DNA of 64,000 nucleotides from Pseudomonas syringae (GTDB lineage Bacteria; Pseudomonadota; Gammaproteobacteria; Pseudomonadales; Pseudomonadaceae): NCBI RefSeq assembly GCF_023278085.1, contig NZ_CP066265.1, positions 4,722,501 to 4,786,500 of the forward strand, read 5' to 3'. Shown piece by piece: positions 58,662 to 64,000 of this stretch (position 1 is its first letter; each line of letters starts with the position of its first letter). The notes under the pieces were generated by a model. It saw only the letters and a program-made list of their open reading frames with translations, ran no database searches and was not told where the DNA came from. The position numbers and the translations under genes were made by a program.

Positions 58662-61156
58662 CAGACAGATACCGTGCGTTGGCTGACGTCATCGACGTGA
58701 GCAAAGTGGCGCAGCGCCAGGCGATCGGATGCTTGCCCGCTGCACTCACCGATGCTCTGTAGCAGATCGGCGAGCCCGTCGAGCACCGCGTCGATGCTGC
58801 TCTGGCCAAACAGCGGGTTTTCAAGGCTGCCCAGATCAAACCCGGCAAGACGCTGCGCCAGCACCACAAGGCTGTTGTCGCGCGGCGCATCGAACTCGTC
58901 GTTCAGGCGGCGCAACGAACGTTGCACCAGTTTGAGTTGAAATAGCACCGCATGCGGGTTCTGCTCATCGAGCAGCAACAGGTCCAGCACTGGAATCAGA
59001 TGCGGCACGGCCATGTAGCGAGAACGATAGGTAATGCTGCTGTTGCCCAGCTCCAGCAACCACTCCAGCCCCGCCTTTTCCGAAACTGCCGAACCCCGCA
59101 GAAATGCCGCCAGACTGGTGCTGAGAAACTTCAGACGCTCGATGCGCCGCCCGATCATCAGGAAGTTCCAGCCTTCGTCGCGGGTCATGTCGTCCATGGC
59201 GAACCCGGAAAGGGCCGCCAGCGACATCACCAGACGATTGAGAAAATCCACCAGTTCGCCAAAGTCCGGCTCTTCGGTTTCCAGACTCAACGCTTCACGC
59301 TGCAATTCGACCAGCGCCTGCCAGTTTTCCCTTGAGAGCTTGCCGCGCACCTGCGAAGCAGCCCATTGCAGACGCTGCAGGTTGGCACGCAGGCTGAACG
59401 GCCACTCATCACCCAGCATGGCCGTCAGCAGACGCTCTCTCAGTTCTTCGCCCTCCTCCGCCTCGGGCAACATGCCGAGGTTTTCAGCCAGCGCGACGGC
59501 GGCCTCCAGCGCGAGCGGGTCGTCGTCATCGACATAACGGGTCAGCATGATGCGCAGCAGTCGGGCGCTGTCCTCGCAACGCTCGCAATAACGGCCAAAC
59601 CAGAACAGGTTCTCCACCACCCGCGAAGGCAGATAAGGATCGCGGCGTATCAGGTCGTAGACCCCCAATGCCCGCTGGCCTTTCCAGGGTTCGCCGAGGT
59701 GCGAGCGTTCGCCCAGCACCCAAGTGTCCTTGCTCGCGCCGCCGCGCTGCATCGACACCACATCGGCATCGGCTTCGGCGGCGACCCGGGTCAGGCCGCC
59801 CGGCAGCACACGATAACCATCGCGACTGGCCACGGCGTAAACACGCATGCCAATGGCGCGCGGCTGCAAACCGGTGCCATCGGCTTGCAACACCGGCGCG
59901 TGGGAAAGCTGTGCCAGTTCCTGAGCAACGTAGGCATAAGGTCGTGACTGCATGCGCCGGGCAAGTTCCTGGCGCTGCTTCTCATCCAGATCGCGGCCGA
60001 AGACCGGGGCGAAATGCTGCGAGGGGAATGCCGGCTTGATCAACAGATCAGGCAGTTTCTCCAGCGCTTGCGCCAGCACCGTCGGTTCGCCGCACCACCA
60101 GGTCGCAACCGAGGGCAGAATCAGATCCTCGCCAAACAGGTACTGACTGATTTTCGGCAAGAAGCCCAGCAAACCTGGCGACTCCAGCACACCGCTGCCC
60201 AACGCATTGGCGACCAGCACATTGCCCTGACGCACCGCTTCCAGCAGCCCCGGCACGCCCAGCGCAGAATCGGTGCGCAATTCCAGAGGGTCGCAGAAGT
60301 CATCGTCCAGACGCCGCATGATGGCGTGAACCCGACGCAGACCGCTGAGGGTTTTCAGGTAGACCGTGGCATCACGCACCGTCAGATCACCGCCTTCGAC
60401 CAGCGGATAGCCCAACTGCCGCGCCAGATAAAGATGTTCGAAGTAGCTCTCGTTGAAACGACCTGGCGTCAACAGCACCACCAGCGGTGCTTCATTGCTG
60501 GTCGGCGCCTGACGGGACAAGGTCTGTTGCAGCGTGTCGAAAAAGCCCGACAGGTGCCTGACCTGCAGGTCGCGAAAGGTCTCCGGCAAGGCACGGGCGA
60601 CGCTCTGACGATTCTCCAGCGCGTAGCCAGCACCCGAAGGCGCCTGCGTGCGGTCGGCCGTGACCCACCAGCGGCCATCGGGCGTGCGCGCCAGGTCGAC
60701 GGCGTACATGTGCAGAAAAGTGTTTTCCGGCGGCTTGATGCCCTGACACGGCCACAGAAAGTTGTTATGGCCAAATACCAGTTCCGCAGGCAGCAGGCCG
60801 TTGGCGATCAGCGTCTGTGGGCCATACAGGTCCGCCAGCACGGCATTCAGCAGGCGCGCACGCTGGGCAATCCCTGCCGCCACGTGTTGCCATTCATCCG
60901 CCGCAATAATGTGCGGCAGCAGGTCCAGCTCCCACGGCCGGTCCGCGCCCTTGGGGTCGGCGTACACGTTGTAGGTGACACCGTTTTCCTGAATCTGCCG
61001 GGTCAACAGCGCCTGGCGCTGAATCAATTGCGCCGAGGTGCTGCGCTGCATGTGTTCGTACAGACGACGCCAGTGCGGGCGAACCGCCCCGTCGGCGTCG
61101 AGCATTTCGTGGTAAGTACCCTCGGAAAGCGGGTAGCGGTCAAGCAGGTCAGGCAT
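58661..61156 (-). CDS. Circularly permuted ATP-grasp / alpha-E fusion
   Basis: This protein is about 831 residues from the ATG at 61156. The N-terminal ~480 residues are a circularly permuted ATP-grasp domain (LLTPGRFNESYFEHLYLARQLG, VEGGDLTVRDATVYLKT, ALGSGVLESPGLLGFLPKI). After PSRVVENLFWFGRYCERCEDSARLLR comes the all-helical alpha-E domain to the end. Elsewhere these are two genes; here they are fused. ATP-grasp enzymes form amide bonds, so a peptide or amide ligase is expected. The partner transglutaminase gene overlaps its end. Confidence 0.9.
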   Translation of the reverse strand: MPDLLDRYPLSEGTYHEMLDADGAVRPHWRRLYEHMQRSTSAQLIQRQALLTRQIQENGVTYNVYADPKGADRPWELDLLPHIIAADEWQHVAAGIAQRARLLNAVLADLYGPQTLIANGLLPAELVFGHNNFLWPCQGIKPPENTFLHMYAVDLARTPDGRWWVTADRTQAPSGAGYALENRQSVARALPETFRDLQVRHLSGFFDTLQQTLSRQAPTSNEAPLVVLLTPGRFNESYFEHLYLARQLGYPLVEGGDLTVRDATVYLKTLSGLRRVHAIMRRLDDDFCDPLELRTDSALGVPGLLEAVRQGNVLVANALGSGVLESPGLLGFLPKISQYLFGEDLILPSVATWWCGEPTVLAQALEKLPDLLIKPAFPSQHFAPVFGRDLDEKQRQELARRMQSRPYAYVAQELAQLSHAPVLQADGTGLQPRAIGMRVYAVASRDGYRVLPGGLTRVAAEADADVVSMQRGGASKDTWVLGERSHLGEPWKGQRALGVYDLIRRDPYLPSRVVENLFWFGRYCERCEDSARLLRIMLTRYVDDDDPLALEAAVALAENLGMLPEAEEGEELRERLLTAMLGDEWPFSLRANLQRLQWAASQVRGKLSRENWQALVELQREALSLETEEPDFGELVDFLNRLVMSLAALSGFAMDDMTRDEGWNFLMIGRRIERLKFLSTSLAAFLRGSAVSEKAGLEWLLELGNSSITYRSRYMAVPHLIPVLDLLLLDEQNPHAVLFQLKLVQRSLRRLNDEFDAPRDNSLVVLAQRLAGFDLGSLENPLFGQSSIDAVLDGLADLLQSIGECSGQASDRLALRHFAHVDDVSQRTVSV

Positions 61157-61245
61157 GGAAGGCTCGGCAGGCAACGTAAGGACTTCAGAGTAGTGCAGTC
61201 AGATGTCACATCCGTGTGCATCTGACGCACAGAGCCACTGTTCTT

Positions 61246-64000
61246 TTAATGCAGACGCATATCCAGCGTCATCGGCAGCTCGTCGTTAATGTTGAGCGAC
61301 GGAACGTCCAGTTTGCCGGGGGTGTGACCGATTCGGAAGAAACGTGACAGGCGGCGGCTTTCCGCTTCGTTGGCGTTAACCGGCAAGGTTTCGTAGTTGC
61401 GGCCGCCCGGATGGGCGACATGATACTCGCAGCCGCCCAGCGAGCGCTGCATCCAGGTGTCGAGCAGGTCAAATACCAGCGGCGCGTGCACACCGATGGT
61501 CGGCTGCAGGCAGTTGGCCGGTTGCCAGGCGCGATAGCGCACGCCCGCGACAAACTCGCCGACCGTTCCGGTGGGCTGCAACGGCACGGGCACGCCATTG
61601 CAGGTCAGCAGATAGCGCTGCGGTGGCACTCCAGTGAGGTGCACCTGCAAACGCTCCAGCGACGAATCGACATAACGCACTGCGCCACCGGCCGAGCCTT
61701 CCTCACCCAGCACATGCCAGGGCTCCAGCGCCTGGCGCAGCTCCAGCTGGATGCCGTTGACCGCGTAATCGCCCACTTTCGGGAAGCGGAACTCCAGGTG
61801 CGCGGCGAACCAGTCAGCCTTGACCGGGTAACCGGCGGTATTCAGGTCGGCCACCACATCAGCGAAATCCTGTTCGATGAAATGCGGCAGCATGAAGCGG
61901 TCGTGCAGTTGCGTGCCCCAACGCGCCAGTTTGGCCGGTGCATACGGCTCACGCCAGAAGCGCGCAACCAGTGCCCGCAACAGCAACTGCTGGGCGAGGC
62001 TCATGCGCGCATGGGGCGGCATCTCGAAGGCGCGTAACTCCAACAGGCCCAGGCGCCCGGTCGCGCCATCCGGCGAGTACAGTTTATCGATGCAGAATTC
62101 AGCACGATGGGTGTTGCCGGTGACATCGATCAGCAGGTTGCGCAGCAGACGATCGACGACCCACGGCGCAACCTCTTCGCCGGGCTCGGGCATCTGCGCG
62201 AAAGCGATTTCCATTTCGTAGAGCGAGTCGTTGCGCGCCTCATCAATGCGCGGTGCCTGGGAAGTCGGGCCAATGAACAGGCCGGAGAACAGGTACGACA
62301 GCGATGGATGGTTGTGCCAGTAGCTGATCAGGCTGCGCAGCAGGTCCGGGCGACGCAGAAACGGCGAATCAGCCGGGGTCGCCCCGCCCAATACAAAGTG
62401 GTTACCGCCGCCAGTGCCGGTATGACGACCGTCGATCATGAACTTTTCGGTGGTCAGGCGCGTGAGACGCGCCTGCTCATAGAGAAACTCGGTGCGTTCG
62501 ACCAGTTCGTCCCAGCTTGCGGAGGGCTGCACGTTGACTTCGATCACACCCGGATCAGGCGTGATACGGAAGTTGCACAGGCGCGGATCGCTCGGCGGCT
62601 CATAGCCTTCCAGCAGGATCGGGCATTGCAGCTCTTCGGCGGTCGCTTCGATCACGGCCACCAGCTCAAGGTACTCCTCAAGCTTTTGCAGCGGCGGCAT
62701 GAACAGGTACAGACGCCCGTCACGCGCCTCGGCACAGAGCGCCGTGCGGGTCAGCCAGTCGGCGGACTCGTCGATCTTGGGTTCGCGCTCGGCATCAGTC
62801 TCTCTGGACTTGAGTTGCGAGGTCAGCGACTCACTGTCGGCCAGCTCAGGGAAGTCCTGGTTGTGGTCGGTTGGATGGATGAACGGATATTCCGCTGCCT
62901 TGACCCAAGGCTGGGAGGCCAGCGGCAGTCGATAACCCAGCGCCGAATCGCCCGGCACCAGACGGCAATGCTCGTCACGCAGATACCAGCGCCCGCTCTG
63001 CCAACTGTCACCTTCTGCACTACGTGCCAGCGGCAGGACCTGACCGATCATCTTGTCCAGACCTTGCGCAAAGACCTTGCGCAGGCGCGCCCGCTCCAGC
63101 TCATCATCCAGCCGCGAATCTTCAGCGCTCACGTTCACCGGCAGCGCACCTTCGCGCCACAAGTAGTAGAAATTGTCTTCGTAGGCCGGGAACACGAAAC
63201 GGCCCGGCAGCTTCAAGCGCTCGGCAACGCTGGCAAGGAAACGCCCGGCCAGTTCGCCGGTCGCGCCATAGTCCTGTGTTTCATCAGCGATCAGCGCGTT
63301 GTTGTGCCAGACCGGCTTGCCGTCCTTGCGCCAGAAACAGTTCAGCGACCAGCGCGGCAGTTGCTCGCCCGGATACCATTTACCCTGCCCGAAATGCACG
63401 ATCCCCAGCGGCGCGTAATGCGCGCGCATACGCTGGAACAGCTCGGCAGACAGTTCACGTTTGCGCGGGCCGAGTGCAGCCGTGTTCCATTCGGCGCCAT
63501 CGCGATCATCAATGGAGACGAACGTCGGTTCGCCGCCCATGGTCAGGCGTACATCGTCGCGCAGCAGGTCGGCGTCAATCTGCCGACCGAGGGCCTGGAT
63601 GTCCTGCCATTGCGCTTCGGTATAGGGCTTGGTGACGCGTGGCGCCTCCCAGATACGCTCGACCGACATCTCGTGGCTGAATTCGGTTTCGCATGGCTCG
63701 ACCAGGCCGCTGATCGGCGCTGCCGAGGACGGCTCGGGGCTGCACGCCAGCGGAATGTGCCCTTCACCGGCGAACAGCCCGGACGTGGCATCCAGCCCGA
63801 CCCAGCCCGCTCCCGGCAGATACACCTCGCACCAGGCGTGCAGATCGGTGAAATCGACGTCGGTGCCGGAAGGTCCGTCCAGCGCTTCGACGTCAGCCTT
63901 GAGCTGGATCAGATAGCCCGACACGAACCGTGCGGCCATGCCCAGATGACGCAGCAACTGCACCAGCAGCCACGCGGAGTCACGGCACGAGCCCGAGGCG
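61246..64000 (-). CDS. Transglutaminase-DUF2126 protein (5' end cut by window)
   Basis: A large protein whose start lies beyond the right edge; the visible part is more than 910 residues. It opens with a transglutaminase core: the Cys in [26 protein letters not shown], the His in [15 protein letters not shown], and the Asp of WVGLDATSG. Then comes the DUF2126 domain through to the end (for example [18 protein letters not shown] and [32 protein letters not shown]). The pairing with the ATP-grasp/alpha-E gene 90 bp downstream is a standard gene set, but its chemistry is undescribed as far as I know. Confidence 0.9.
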   Translation of the reverse strand, partial: ASGSCRDSAWLLVQLLRHLGMAARFVSGYLIQLKADVEALDGPSGTDVDFTDLHAWCEVYLPGAGWVGLDATSGLFAGEGHIPLACSPEPSSAAPISGLVEPCETEFSHEMSVERIWEAPRVTKPYTEAQWQDIQALGRQIDADLLRDDVRLTMGGEPTFVSIDDRDGAEWNTAALGPRKRELSAELFQRMRAHYAPLGIVHFGQGKWYPGEQLPRWSLNCFWRKDGKPVWHNNALIADETQDYGATGELAGRFLASVAERLKLPGRFVFPAYEDNFYYLWREGALPVNVSAEDSRLDDELERARLRKVFAQGLDKMIGQVLPLARSAEGDSWQSGRWYLRDEHCRLVPGDSALGYRLPLASQPWVKAAEYPFIHPTDHNQDFPELADSESLTSQLKSRETDAEREPKIDESADWLTRTALCAEARDGRLYLFMPPLQKLEEYLELVAVIEATAEELQCPILLEGYEPPSDPRLCNFRITPDPGVIEVNVQPSASWDELVERTEFLYEQARLTRLTTEKFMIDGRHTGTGGGNHFVLGGATPADSPFLRRPDLLRSLISYWHNHPSLSYLFSGLFIGPTSQAPRIDEARNDSLYEMEIAFAQMPEPGEEVAPWVVDRLLRNLLIDVTGNTHRAEFCIDKLYSPDGATGRLGLLELRAFEMPPHARMSLAQQLLLRALVARFWREPYAPAKLARWGTQLHDRFMLPHFIEQDFADVVADLNTAGYPVKADWFAAHLEFRFPKVGDYAVNGIQLELRQALEPWHVLGEEGSAGGAVRYVDSSLERLQVHLTGVPPQRYLLTCNGVPVPLQPTGTVGEFVAGVRYRAWQPANCLQPTIGVHAPLVFDLLDTWMQRSLGGCEYHVAHPGGRNYETLPVNANEAESRRLSRFFRIGHTPGKLDVPSLNINDELPMTLDMRLH

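Overview
The window is a 64 kb chromosomal segment of a fluorescent pseudomonad, most likely of the Pseudomonas syringae group. It is GC-rich and densely packed, with many ATGA/TGATG start-stop overlaps. From memory, the gene order retS, marC, urt, ure, osmE, ferritin-like, TetR (DesT/FabR), ureEFG, Liv-type transporter, LysR, pncB, nadE, azu follows the P. aeruginosa PAO1 backbone. Extra genes sit between marC and urtA. No rRNA, tRNA, CRISPR, transposase or prophage was seen.

Layout. 1-2191 is the 3' part of retS, followed by a MarC-family gene. 2870-5708 (minus) is a run of four divergent tandem paralogues of no family I recognise. 6055-13632 holds two divergent cobalamin operons: cobG-cobH-cobI-cobJ (minus) and cobL-cbiD-cobK (plus). 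13816-16182 is a copper-related set: PCu(A)C, DUF2946 and PepSY proteins. 16430-19858 is one large dermonecrotic-toxin-like gene. 20113-25930 is the urea transporter urtABCDE and 25979-30567 is ureD-ureA-GNAT-GNAT-ureB-ureC. 30861-41243 is mixed housekeeping: a sensor kinase, cbpA/yegD, membrane transporters, PsiF, OsmE, a 28-residue membrane protein, a ferritin-like protein and AsmA. 41467-44759 is a TetR regulator followed by ureEFG and ureJ. 45043-46986 is a sugar epimerase and an SDR enzyme. 47708-52823 is a Liv-type amino-acid ABC transporter with a LysR gene divergent from it. 54346-57612 is pncB, nadE and azurin. 57768 to the right edge is a transglutaminase / ATP-grasp / alpha-E / DUF2126 cluster, cut by the window end.

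How they work together. Urea is imported by UrtABCDE and hydrolysed by UreABC, whose nickel centre is assembled by UreDEFG. Both urease blocks have near-identical sigma-54 promoter sequences (20030-20046 and 42297-42313) with NtrC-like half-sites upstream, so the split locus is probably co-regulated by nitrogen status. The cobalamin genes mix oxygen-dependent (CobG) and anaerobic-type (CbiD, CbiG) steps.

Non-coding structure. A palindrome-rich element of about 110-140 bp is scattered through at least seven intergenic sites and has become a five-and-a-half-copy tandem array between nadE and azu. A second element built on GCTTGCAGCT lies in two urt/ure spacers. The least explained items are the four-paralogue array, the toxin-like protein with a degenerate ADP-ribosyltransferase-like C-terminus, and the transglutaminase/ATP-grasp cluster, whose product is unknown.
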